The notes under the pieces: generated by a model | The model's input: the letters and a program-made list of their open reading frames with translations, nothing else | Databases searched by the model: none | What the model was told of the DNA's origin: nothing | Source of the DNA: Ascaris suum | Lineage: Eukaryota > Nematoda > Chromadorea > Rhabditida > Ascarididae | DNA length: 64,000 bases | Direction of reading: 5' to 3' | Assembly: GCA_013433145.1 (NCBI GenBank) | Contig: CM024169.1 | Span: 8,874,817-8,938,816 of the forward strand | In this document: positions 1 to 10,712 of the stretch, in pieces | How the letters are laid out: each line of letters starts with the position of its first letter | Position numbering within the stretch: the first letter of the stretch is position 1 | Position numbers and translations under genes: made by a program

Positions 1-487
1 GCATAGGTGAAGTGATCGTGTGGTCAATTGTTTGTATTCCTTCCCCTGTCTTCCACCCGTAAAGAATCTATTAGGCAGTGCTGACGATTGTGCAAGTCCG
101 AGACGCGCGAGAGAGCGTTACGCCATATAGGTGATCTATACATTGCTGGCTGTTTTTGAGAGACGACTTTTCACATGTAAAGGGCAAAGAAAAAAGACCT
201 AATAATTTTCTTTACGAGAATTTAGAGGAATGCATCAAAATATGAAAAAAATGTACTTGCGGGCATGCGTCGGAGTGACTGCAGTCGTGGGAACGCGTTC
301 ATTCCAATGAACAAGAGATCATCTCTCGCTTCCAGTTACGAGTGTTTGCAGGTACCATGTTCAGTTCAAAAGCATACGCCCTTGCTTTAAGGTTTTCAAA
401 TATGGTTCCAAGTTTCAAAGTCGATCAGCTAACTAATGACAGTGCGCAATTTTTCCCAGGATGGGCGGAAGAGAGTTTTGATTACAG
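1..487. other. mig-15 intron or upstream sequence, no exon recognised
   Basis: This stretch should contain or flank the exon coding for the CNH strand before [11 protein letters not shown] found no reading frame matching that part of the family, so it is probably intron and the previous exon lies outside the window. Confidence 0.5.
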
Positions 488-2450
488 ACGGAAACGGCAG
501 TGTCGCCGCACTGCATAGTGATTCTACCAAACAGCAACGGAATGCAATTGCTGCTATGTTACAACAACGAGGGTGTCTACGTGAGTACTTACGGCAAGGC
601 CACCAAAAATGTTTTCTTGCAATGGGGAGAGACGCCTTCCTCTGTCGGTGAGTTTCCGTTTCGACCATCTGGTCGGGTTGCATTCTTCGTCATACTTTGT
701 CTTATCAAAACGTTTCATTTCTGCGTGTTGCTGGGGTATAAAAACGCTTATGCATTCAAATGTTCATCGAATACAGTATTGAGACCAATTTTTTGCGATA
801 TTTAGACTGCATTCCATTGTTTTAAGGGTTTCAGCTCTTGCGCCAATTTTTTGAATCATGTGGATATTTAAGTGATCTATTAGATGGTTTAGCCCAGAAA
901 TTATTGCAATTTTCCCAACGTTTTAAATTCACTAATTCAGTGAACTTCTCATTTTTCATTTAATATGATGCATATTGACGATCTCGTCGAATAGCCTCTG
1001 GAATTGTCGTATTCTATCCTCACCCTTTTAAATGGAGTATGATTGGACGATAATATTTGGTGTTTGCCAACAGCCGAACATTTGCGAATATGAACTGATG
1101 AGATAATCACTTTGTGACTTCTAATTTCAGCCTATATATCGACGGGTCAGATAATGGGTTGGGGCAATAAGGCGATCGAAATTAGATCCGTGGAAACGGG
1201 GCATTTGGATGGCGTCTTCATGCACAAGAAGGCCCAAAAACTTAAGTTCCTTTGTGAACGCAACGACAAGGTTTTTTCACTTGCGACATTTTTTTTTCTT
1301 TTGTAAATGCATATCCGTTGCAGAAGTATTGTCTGTCCATGTATCTGTTTGTCGGTCCACCTATTCTGGCTTGAAACTCCACCATATCGGTTCCAGTAAA
1401 ATTTTCAAAACGTAGGTTCATCAAGCCCTGCACGACGGGCATTCAGATGCACCAGGTCTGAATTCTATCGAAGATGAGCTTTTGCTAGACGCTATTACAC
1501 CTCAAAGTTTCATCCATCGATTTGCTGAAGAGAGAGCAATTTGTTGAGACATTTAAAATGATCTTTTAAGAATTCATTATCGACCTGTAATCGTGATTTT
1601 TCGTTTCATGAACCTTTTATGTTGGAGTTCCTTGTCCATTTCCAAAGTAATAACAAGTGAAGGCACACAATTCTGAAGCTTGGCCTGCTCTTGCAACAGG
1701 TCAGCTGACAGTTGGATGATTTAAAAACGTGCCGTGGACGTTGCGTTGACTGGCCGAGTTGTATTACACGTGAGTAAGGTGGGTGCTCTCCCAATTGGGA
1801 GAGATTAGTTACAAAATTGTTTTCGGGAAAAGACGAGATGAACGAGGGCAAGAAGCAATTCCGAGTCTTGCGAAACGATAGACCAAGAGTATCTTGCAAT
1901 ATTGTGCCGTATTCAGTATTTGCACTACTATGCCCCACAAGACAGTCATTCAGTGTTCACTCTCAACAAACTTATTGTTCGTTGAAAGAAATCGTTTGAA
2001 AATGCGAAATTTTTGCGCTTCCCTAGGTGTTAGTGGGCCACCAAAACTTGTCACTAAAACGAGGTCGTTCTAAGCGTTTTATCCCTCACATTCCAGGTAC
2101 TTCAGTTAGGAATTGATCTTTGCCAGCTTACCACATAGTGCAAATTTTTTGCCAGAATTTACGGACTGCAAGTCAAAGGAAGTGATGTGCGAAATTTTTC
2201 ACGCAATTTGCGAAACTCACGCATAGTTTCGATGTGGTTCTTTCCTTTTTTGCGTAGGTTCGTGGAATATTCCATTGCGACGTAGATGCTGAGACGAGGA
2301 GCATTGATAGGTCGAGGACTGAGGGGTGGTGACTGAAGCGCATCTTCAAAATGTCGATGCTTTGAGGTGTTCTTCTCGAGCGCAAAAGGAGGAGGTTCAT
2401 GTCAGATCTACTTCATGACGTTAAACAAACCGGGACTATCGAACTGGTAG
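488..2450 (+). CDS. mig-15: MIG-15 / MAP4K4-TNIK-MINK (misshapen) kinase, C-terminal exons only
   Basis: Three exons read in phase: 488-647, 1131-1270 and 2367-2450 (TAG at 2448-2450). They encode the end of the citron-homology (CNH) domain of a Ste20-group GCK-IV kinase. Exon 1 reads [18 protein letters not shown] then [10 protein letters not shown] and [10 protein letters not shown]; exon 2 reads [20 protein letters not shown] then FLCERNDK; exon 3 reads [20 protein letters not shown] and ends NW-stop, where this family ends. Junctions are GTGAGT/TTTCAG and GTTTTT/TTTGAG; the last donor and acceptor are weak but the phase is exact. In the family the CNH domain binds regulators such as small GTPases, and the kinase acts in JNK signalling, cell migration and axon guidance. 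The kinase domain and most of the gene lie upstream of the window. The exon-1 acceptor is ATTACAG at 481-487; the nearby TTTCCCAG at about 459 would put a TGA in frame. Confidence 0.93.
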
Positions 2451-4363
2451 CAAGGAAGCATGTGGTGGATGTGTCTCTGCACCTCATTTCGTCCCCCGGC
2501 AGCGAATATTCGTTCATGATAAGCTAGGCAGCGAACGAGTTTCGACAACGATCACTCCTATGTATTGCGAAAGTAGTATGATCCTTCGTCTATTTCTTGT
2601 ACTTATGTCATCTCGTCCGTGTAAGCGAATAATACGTTCTCTCATCTTCTGTTTTTTTTCACTCATGCTACGACGAAGTTACAAATCCTCCTCTCAAGTC
2701 TGTTTCTTTGCATCTTTTCCCACCAAATATTTCTCGACTTCCCTTTGAAATACGAGCTAGGTTTCTGAGATGGGAATGGCACCATAGATTGTTTGTTTCA
2801 ATACGGGGATGGGCAGTTACTGGCGTTAAGTTAACTTGGGAGCCCACTTTATAGAGATTTCTATTAGTTTTTATGCTTCTTCGGTCACACTCGACCACAG
2901 TATGCAACCAACGTTCGGCGTGGAATATGGGATAGCAGCGGAAAGGAGTAATTAAGGTGGCACTATATTAATTCCTGCCTATCAAAGTCGCTTATTTTTC
3001 CTAGCCACAAATCTGCCACGATAGGACTTTAGGATTGCTAAATTCTTTCCTAGTTATTAGCTGTATTCGCCAAGTGCCGGGTGCTTTCATGCAGTCATGT
3101 ACATAGGAGCGATGAATCCATTTTTTTTTTGTGACTCTGGCTTGGCTACATTCTAACTCATCCATTTTTCAAAAATATTTGCGCGTACACTGTAGTTAAG
3201 CATGAAACAGAATATTCATGCTGCTTTAGGAGCGCGCTATTTTTTTCAAACCTGTTGTGGCTTGAATTCGCCTTTGATTTGAACCTGAGCATATTTTACG
3301 ATTGTGATCACCAGGTCATTGTTGATTTTTTGTGTACACTGTGAATATTTTTTGACAATCATTAACATACTATCTGCCACGAAGATAAAATTTATGCTCC
3401 ATTTGTCACGGTGCGATTTCCTCTTTTTTTCTCTTTGATTGTTCTTATTAGTCTCGAAATTTCCATTTTTTGAAATGTTTATTTCTGTTCATTTTTTTCG
3501 TCATTAATATAGCGTATTGCTATATTTGTTTGGTGCCGTTTGTTTGCGTTGCGTTCCTCTGAATTTGTTACGTTGCATTTTTTTCACTTTGCAATGCTGC
3601 ATTCGGTTAAGTGGCCGTCAGAGTTTTGTGTTTTTACGAAGTGCTGAAACAACACCACATTGCTGAGTGATTGGTGTTGACGGCTTGAAGCGTGCGCTTC
3701 ATATTGCTGACTTTCACTTCCTGGCGATTCGCATCATTGCTGGCTATGCCGCTAAATAAGGAGATTGTTAGTCCTTGGTTTATTTGACGTAAATGTATTG
3801 GTCTATTTGTATCGGCGAATGTTTATTTTCCCGAAGGCTGTATCGGCGAATGTTTTAGTTTCCCCGAAGCGATAAGTCAGGAAGGCGGTGCTCAATGCGA
3901 TGTGCACGGCAGTTGATCTACCTTCGAAAAGAGAAAAACGTTTGTTAATAATGGTGAAGATTTTTTGAATAAGTCGTTTTCAATGTGATAAACTAATATA
4001 CATCGTGCTCATTGATTACAGAGTTTCTCACGTTGTCTCTAGCCAGTTTTTTATTTGATCGGCTGTCAATAGCATATGCAACAATTTCCAAAGCATTCAC
4101 AAAATTCAGCATTACACACTTCAACTATAGAGCGCATTAAGCACACAACAATCAAAAATCGCAAATGATAAATGAGAAAACGTTAGTGACATGCTGATAT
4201 TCTTACCATTCAGGAAGTTATTGTAAGTTTTTTCTTCAAAAAGATAAGCGCACTGTTGAAGTGATAGCAGCTCATGTGAATAACAAAGGTCACTATGTGC
4301 ATAAAGCTCCGACTGCGCGTGATACAACTCACGGAGCGAAATGTTTGTGCTCCGGATACAATG
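2451..4363. other. mig-15 3' flank, no gene seen
   Basis: AT-rich sequence after the mig-15 stop. No canonical AATAAA is seen close to the stop. It holds a 31-bp tandem duplication at 3810-3870 (units start TATCGGCGAATGTTT) and several T-runs. Short ORFs here resemble no family I know. Confidence 0.6.
3810..3870. repeat. 31-bp tandem duplication
   Basis: Two adjacent units beginning TATCGGCGAATGTTT (3810-3840 and 3841-3870), differing at a few positions. Local duplication with no evident function. Confidence 0.8.
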
Positions 4364-4478
4364 TGTCGCGGCTGCGCGCAAAAATGGCACAAAGAGGGGG
4401 GGGGGGTCAGTGATTTGTCTTCAGACAGCATGAAGGCACGAAGCTGACATAAGTAGGTGATAAAGGTGATAAAGGTAA

Positions 4479-4962
4479 TGCGCGAATGAGTAAACAAACT
4501 GGGAGTTGATTTAAGGCTGCAGATGTTTTGCAGGAGTGGGTAATGATGAGGTCAAAGCGAACAAAGATTGGGGTGTTGACTGACCATCGGATAGTGTTGT
4601 CCATAAAAAAGAGGGGATGCATGTACGACCAACACAAATGGGCACAAAGACGGCCTGTCAGGGCTTTGCCTTCAAATTTCTTAAAGACAAAAAGGTGCCA
4701 TAAACATGTCAGAAAAGTTATGCGCGAATGAGTAAACAAGTTGGGAGTTGATTTAAGACTTCATGTGCTTTACAGGAGTGGGTAATGATGGGGTCAAAGC
4801 GAATAAAGACTGAGGATAATCACATATGTTATGATGGACGTCAAATTAGCAAAGCAACCTTTGGGGTCAACCAACAGCACATGGAAGGGACTGGCCAAAA
4901 GCATCAGAAGGTGTCAACAAGAGAGCTATATAAATGAGCCCAGAGGTTCGGCAACACAGTTA
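4479..4962 (+). repeat. 242-bp tandem duplication inside element copy 1
   Basis: The block TGCGCGAATGAGTAAACAA, then GGGAGTTGATTTAA and CAGGAGTGGGTAATGATG, occurs at 4479 and again at 4721. It lies upstream of the TATA box, so it is placed like a promoter-proximal U3 repeat. The same duplication is visible in inverted copy 2. The second unit is only partly preserved downstream, so the right end is approximate. Confidence 0.7.
4927..4934 (+). promoter_or_regulatory. TATA box of element copy 1
   Basis: TATATAAA, also present in inverted copy 2 (17051-17058, minus) and, as TATATAAG, in diverged copy 3 (18831-18838). Conservation in all three copies supports a real promoter. Confidence 0.6.
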
Positions 4963-5026
4963 CTTGGATCGGAGTTGTGATTCCGACGTTTGGTTTTGAT
5001 GTGTTTTTTTGCCCTATCGTTCATGT

Positions 5027-5470
5027 CTAAATAATGTAAGTGTGCCTTATAGTTGAATAGTAATGCTATAGAATACCGCTTGAGGTTTCTTCGGTTTTTG
5101 AAGTTTATTCCATTGTGCATGTCGGTGAAAGAAGAAAATCACTACTTGCGTTTACTAGCTAAATAAAGTAAGCGTGCCTTTTAGTCGAGCTGTAACGCTA
5201 TAGAATATCGCTTGAGTTTCTTCGAATTTTTATTTATCCCATTGTGAGCATCTTTGAGAGAAAAAAGTGTCCCCACTTTGCGTTTATTGGCTAAATAAAG
5301 CAAGCGTGTCTCTTAGTGGGATGTAATGTTATAGAATGTCCTTGGACTTCTTCGGCTTTGATTTGATCCCATTGTGTGTGTGCGCCGTTGATAATTAATT
5401 GTTACTTATAGAATATTATTGAGTTTCTTCCGCCTGATTTTTATCCCATTGTGCATGTAGTTGAAATTTA
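5027..5470 (+). repeat. 132-bp tandem repeat in element copy 1
   Basis: Anchors CTAAATAA recur at 5027, 5159 and 5291. Each unit has GCTATAGAATA-like and ATTCCATTGTG-like segments, and a shorter fourth partial unit follows. Two units contain AATAAA (5162-5167, 5294-5299), which could act as polyadenylation signals. Mirrored in copy 2 at about 16530-16975. Confidence 0.75.
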
Positions 5471-5513
5471 AGTGTTACTTCGTCGCGTTTTCTTGTCTAA
5501 GCGTGTTAACAGA

Positions 5514-5644
5514 GGTTTGATTACCCAAGTTTGAGGTGTGGTTCACAAAGCAGTGGGAAAGTGCACCAGGTCGTTGCACAGTAGAATCTGATATTTGTAT
5601 TGTAAGATGAACCACCTTGACGTCAAGAGTATATTCTTGGGTAA
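5514..5644 (+). ncRNA. SL1-like leader with donor and pairing downstream arm (copy 1)
   Basis: Positions 5514-5535 match the nematode SL1 leader at 21 of 22 bases (GGTTTgATTACCC then AAGTTTGAG) and are followed directly by GT, as in a spliced-leader RNA. TTACCCAAG (5521-5529) is complementary to CTTGGGTAA (5636-5644), and GTGGTTCA (5538-5545) to TGAACCAC (5608-5615), giving a long stem that spans the leader/GT junction. A GTGCA/TGCAC mini-stem sits inside. Beyond GT it does not resemble the C. elegans SL1 RNA body as I remember it. It may be an SL-like RNA unit or a leader captured by the element; expression is unknown. Confidence 0.5.
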
Positions 5645-6094
5645 CTGGCAGAGGCAAGAAGCGTGATCATTGACGAGTGGAGAGCGTCAAAATTTGGAGA
5701 AGCGCGACAACTAGGCCGGTCGCAGCAAACGGGAGCTCAGTGATTGGGATCGTCGACTCCAACGGTGATCGCGATTGGATCGACACCAGTGGATAAAGAG
5801 ACAGGTCGACGGTGGATCAGGAACGCCACGCGTCAATTCAGAGAGCTGACTACGGCAGACAGCGGACAACGAACGGCGACTCAATCGACAACGAGCAACA
5901 ACAGGGACGTAGGCCTAATTTTTAATAGTGATATTTCCTTTCCTCTTGTTTTTTCTTTCTTCTTCTTTGCTTATATTGTTTGTTCACGAACCTTTGGGAA
6001 CAAACTATTATATAGTCAAAATATTGACCGCCTTCACACCTTCACTAGTACAATAACCAACCCACAAGGGAGGAAGAAAGTGTGAACGGTCATT

Positions 6095-8799
6095 ATACAA
6101 CGCAAGTGGAGAGCACGTCAAACAAGTTGACATGACGTGTGCTTTTGTAGTTTCACTCCCTACACGAACCGGTCGCATGAATCGCCAACAAGCAATAAAA
6201 CACGCGATGTTATATTCGTATCTAAGTGCTGTGATCACTTTTGAAAATCTAAAAAGACTCGTATTCATGTGCTTCAACGAACGTGCATCTGCAGAGCGAA
6301 TTATGGTAACATCTTTCATGAGCATACGACTTCGCATATCTCTCTCTGTTCTGCAGTTCCAACTCAGGAGTGACGGCAGCTACGGGAACGAAATTTGCTC
6401 GGTGTATTGTAGTGTCCGTGGGATATTCTTTACTGGGATGATCTGTTAATATCCGCGATGACCGACCAACGTGAAAAAGAATTATACGCATTCAAATGAA
6501 ATAGATAAGTCATATGCACTTTACATCGGCCGGTTTTTATTTTATACTGGTTGGAATTTCAGTTTGCAGCGGTGATTAAAAAAGGGAGCCTTTCGTGGAT
6601 ATAACAGCGGTCGGATCACATGAGACATACATGATTCTTGCTCATGTTGCATTATTCGTTGGTGACTTACAAAAGTGGTTGATTGCGATGCACACGCGCA
6701 TTTTTTCCATCTTATGACCTGTCGTGCAGAATGGAAGCCATACATGTCTCGAAGTGCATGTAAATTTTCAGGAATACTTAAGTGCCTACAAATCCTTCCG
6801 AAACTGATATTGGTGAGGGCGTCCTAAGGCATACGTTATTGCCACAAGGTTTCCCGATTCCAGCTTCAGCGGTCCTCCAGTGGAATCTGCTGGACCGACA
6901 TGCGTACATATCGCCATAGCACGTTTTACCTGCAACTTTGCAAGGACGCACAAAATGCGTAATAATGCAGCCATACTGTTGCAGAATCGACCGTTTACGA
7001 ATTCATTAGGGCTTCTAGATTTCTATAATTCCTTCAGAAACCCATATTTTATTCTGAAGGTCGGAATGGCAATCCATCTCAACGTCTAAGTTTTACCCAC
7101 CAAGCTCCGTAACCATAGCTCTAGTAATCTGCAAGTTAAGATTATCGTTAAGATTAAAACTGCAAATGTGATGCCGCTGCAGGGTAGATATAAGTGCTGC
7201 TTCTAGTGGTACTCAAATCTTGAAATCCTGAGATTGTGCAACAGGTTTTGATTAAAAGTCACATGGTGTGTACGAATTTTATTGGGAACTGTTGTTAATG
7301 GTTCAGGACTCTTCTACACTGAAGCGTGAGGTGCGCATGAAAGTGATGGTGCTCAGATTGTTATTATAGTATTTTCTACTCACATTCGATTATGTAGTTG
7401 TATGGAGGTCTTGCAAGCTCTGAACTGAAGAGTGCTTTGATCTTTCAGGAATTTTAGAGAGGTTGAGATAATAAATCGGAAAATATAAAATTTTAAGAGG
7501 TCTTACTGGATGCGGATGCTGCAGCCACTGCACAAAGTGACTATAGCTTCACCCGACGCGACTATGTCGATACTGGATAATGTGGATAATGCTATACAGT
7601 GACTGCTTCTCAAAATGTTGAAGGAGACAGAGAATGACGAAAATGTTTGTTGCAAAGAGACCGGAAATGTGCCGGATGGTGTCGAATATCAGAAAATTCG
7701 TTGGGCTCCCATGTGAGAACGCCTGTAGTGGTGTAAGAGTATATATCTCATTCAAACAGGTCGACGAATTTCTGAGAGTCAAAATGCGATAGCAATCCCA
7801 CGATGAGCAGTAATTACAAACAGATGCTGCCAGCTATTATCTCCTTTACCATCAGCCAAATAAATCGAGAGGATCACCACGTATGGACAACATATAAACA
7901 TACCTAGGTGCCGTACATGCGCACAAATGACGCGACAGAAAAAAGAAAGAAAATGTTTTTTACAACCAAAGATAAATAAATCATCGATTTTGCAGGTTGA
8001 CGTTTACGGTGCAGAATAGCCTCGAGAGCCTCCGAGGAATAGATCGAGACATCTGAATCCCAGCAGCAAAGCCTTAACGGGTAGTTTCTGAGGAATTTAA
8101 GGAGCTCCTATGCATAGACATCGTCTGTTCTTGAGGATTCCATCCTGAACTGCCATCTACTCTTGTAGCACTGAACTTGAGTTAAGCTCAATCATTGCTA
8201 TCCCAGCCTTGAAAAAAGCCGTTACAGTTTCATGGTCTAATGGTGGAGAGGCCTTGTTGCCTGGGAACTCGTGAAAACTTGTGTTTCCCTTCCTCTTCTG
8301 ACTCAGTATAGAGAGCTCTTGTGTTGAGCTGTCTTAAACGTTAGTTCCGTATTATTTTTTACGTAAAATTTGGCAAACCCGCACAAAACCCCCCTCTCCC
8401 CCCCCCCTCCTTGGCAAACCACTGCACCCAATTGCACTGTCGACTGCACTATTTGTTTCCCCACAATGTACCAGAGCTTATTGAAATAGGTGGACTTGAT
8501 TAAAAATATCCTGGTAGATGTCAACACTCTTGTCTTTTGTATGGTCAGTATTTACTGGAGTGATGATGCCTAGGAATGCTGGTTTCCGAGGAGGTGCTTC
8601 ATGCTGATTTATGAGGGTATTCGTCCACATTGTTTCCTGAAGAAGGCGGTCCGTACTGATTCTTGAAGGACGCTGTCCATCCATGTCAATAGTTTCGGTT
8701 CAGATATCCACAGACTGGAGTTTTCTAAATAGAAAGGTGTTTATTCAACGTGTGAGAGTAAACGTAAAGCAATTTTCAACGAGAAAGAGACATACATAC
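6095..8799. other. spacer after element copy 1, no gene seen
   Basis: No recognisable gene. The ORFs of up to 109 codons here have no family signature and overlap on both strands. A C-run lies at 8391-8408. Confidence 0.5.
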
Positions 8800-8940
8800 C
8801 TTCTTTTGTGGTGAACTGCTTGTGGATGCCATCGTTGAAGGCAATAAGTTGCCACCAAGGCCGAAATGATCGGCGGCCTTGAAGCGAATTCGACGATGCA
8901 CCTCCTTGGCGCCGAAGAATTCCCAAAACGAGTTAAACAT
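8800..8940 (-). CDS. unrecognised coding-like exon
   Basis: 47 codons read on the minus strand from ATG at 8940: MFNSFWEFFGAKEVHRRIRF, then KAADHFGLGGNLLPSTM and SSSPQKK, ending at a GTATGT donor. The frame is also open upstream (SIFPAL before the Met) after a GCAG acceptor, so this may be an internal exon. The residue mix looks protein-like (aromatic patch, then a basic stretch, then a Ser/Thr-rich tail) and unlike random AT-rich translation. I do not recognise the family. The exon at 9324-9480 on the same strand may belong to the same gene, but the two phases do not join directly. Confidence 0.4.
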
Positions 8941-9323
8941 AAGTGCGGGAAAAATGCTGCGCTGGTAGCTTTAAAATATATCTCTTGCCCTCTCTCCAAG
9001 AAGTGGAATTACAGAATTGTAAGGTTCGACTGGCTGAGTGAGTAGGATTGGTCGAATTATAGAGGAAGCTGAGAGCTGCTTTTGAATTGAATGGCGAATT
9101 CTCGAATCGCGAAAATTCTATAAAATCGAGATCGATCCGAAAATTTAGATAATCTCATATTGCAAACTCATAAAGTGCAAGAGGCAAGCCATTTAATCCT
9201 ATCTCACATCATTCTCGTAGATATTTCTTCTCTTTCCTGTAGTCATCACAAATGCAAAAACGCTTCTGGAGACGGACCTTCCGATGTAAAACTTTAATGA
9301 TTTCACAAATTATTTCGTTTTAC

Positions 9324-9480
9324 TTGAGTAGTGGTGAGAAACCGCTCCTTCACATTCCCTTCTCGTGGCAGTGTTCCGGGATGTGTGCCTTCACGAAGAG
9401 GTCGTACAACTTCTAGTGTGGAGGCAGTTGGCGACACCATTTCATCGGTCATCGAAGCATTTTTGAAGAAGTGAGTATTC
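9324..9480 (-). CDS. unrecognised coding-like exon
   Basis: Minus-strand frame with a strong nematode acceptor (TTTTCGCCTTCAG) and a GTAAAA donor. It reads HFFKNASMTDEMVSPTAS, then LEVVRPLREGTHPG and VKERFLTTTQ. The opposite strand is also open over 9332-9470 (RNRSFTFPSRGSVPGC..) and ends in a GTGAGT donor, so strand is uncertain. I favour minus because both splice sites are good and another coding-like minus exon lies downstream. Family not recognised. Confidence 0.35.
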
Positions 9481-10712
9481 CTGAAGGCGAAAACGAAAAT
9501 GAAAACTGTTTAATTCGTTCTCTTTTGGTGTACATCAAACGGAATTTCATTGCATGCAACTCATCTCCACACTTATTCGTTTGTATACGGTAGAAGGGCT
9601 AAACGGGGCTAAAAGTGGGCCAAATGCACAAGGAACACATCAATCTCAAAGGCACGAAAGAGCAGCTGGAATATAAGACATAGTTGCGGTGATATCAACT
9701 TCAAGTTGCGGTGATATCAACTTCACCATGCTTGAGAAAGTAAACGGTTGAAGGGTTTGAACCCCGCCTAAGGAAGACAGTTTCATAAGCCGTCAAATAA
9801 TAAAACGTTAGGAATAAACGCAATAGTTTCAAATATTGGATAATAGTATCAAACAATGAAAGTTTTTTCACGTTAGAAATCAGTTTTTGACGGAACTCCG
9901 AAAACTTTCACAGAAATATAAATCGCGTAACGTAATTTAGGTCAGCTTCTTTCTACTCGCACTGCGAGACTTACTTTACCGACGTATTTCGACTCATTTC
10001 TTTAGTAACGATCACTTTGTCGAGGCGAAAAAAAGGTCGAAGGCAAGTAGTGGGAATGTGTAACATACCGTTTAGCAAAAGTTCTCAATCAAGACTAAGA
10101 TGAGTCAGCACTCCTTCATTCGATATTATTTAGAAAATTATCCTCATTGCGCAAGCCAAATTAAAACAGCAATTTCGTCTACCAAACCATTGGTGCTATC
10201 TGGATAGGCATTTTCCTCGATCAGTGAGAGGTTGTTTTACTTCTCCATAATAAATAAAATTTTATTTCACCTCCAGATTGCGTGTCTTCCAGCAACGTCC
10301 TTCTCCTCAGCAAGCATTCTCTCAAGATCACCTTCCTTTCTTCTTCCTCCCTGTTCCTTGTTATTCGGAAACACCGAACTTATGGCCATAATATTAAAAA
10401 TTTATTGCAAAAGTAGTATCGAGTAAGCATTACACACAAAATAAATGGGGTAAGGTCGAATTATAATTTTCAGGACATATTTTTATAATGGTAACTATGA
10501 ATTTGGAGCGTACCAAAAGCTCCAGCTAAATGAAAGATGAATAGAAATGAACATTGTGTCAGCCATTTTTCACAATCGCCCACTCGCAATAATATATCGA
10601 CGCCCATTTGGAGCAATAAAACAAAGGTGTATGATGGTTTTGATTGATTGCAATAAAGCATTGCTAAAACACAGATAACTGAATGTTGCGAATCGAAGTT
10701 TAATGCCACCAA
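9481..10712. other. spacer, no gene seen
   Basis: Apart from the 22-bp duplication at 9682-9725, no structure or family match was seen. Confidence 0.5.
9682..9725. repeat. 22-bp perfect tandem duplication
   Basis: AGTTGCGGTGATATCAACTTCA occurs twice in direct succession (written here only as an anchor: AGTTGCGGTGATATCAAC). Probably a recent slippage event. Confidence 0.8.

Larger units (their letters stand above)
4364..6094 (+). mobile_element. LTR-like SL1-bearing repeat, copy 1
   Basis: About 1.73 kb, nearly identical to the reverse complement of 15897-17616 and related to 18503-19920. It begins TGTCGCGGCTGCGCGC and ends near GTGTGAACGGTCATT. In order: a G-run (4396-4406); a 242-bp tandem duplication (anchors TGCGCGAATGAG at 4479 and 4721); a TATATAAA box (4927-4934); three and a part units of a 132-bp repeat, of which two carry AATAAA (5162, 5294); an SL1 spliced-leader sequence with one mismatch (5514-5535) followed by GT; its downstream complement (5608-5644); and AATTTTTAA (5917-5925). 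The TG start, TATA box, polyadenylation signals and flanking near-duplication suggest an LTR, perhaps a solo LTR, but no gag-pol is attached and I saw no terminal inverted repeat. A 113-aa ORF (5744-6085) is not kept in the third copy and is not called as a gene. Confidence 0.8.

Noticed and set aside
436..651. ORF and AG at about 459 as an alternative mig-15 exon start
   Set aside because: From that acceptor the CNH frame meets TGA at 479-481. The ATTACAG acceptor ending at 487 keeps the frame.
5744..6085. 113-aa ORF in element copy 1 (and 102-aa relative in copy 2)
   Set aside because: The reading frame is not maintained in copy 3 although the DNA is homologous there, and it has no family motif. 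DNA conservation of a young repeat explains it.
9741..9770. GGGTTTGAACCCC as a tRNA T-arm
   Set aside because: No acceptor, D or anticodon arms could be found around it.
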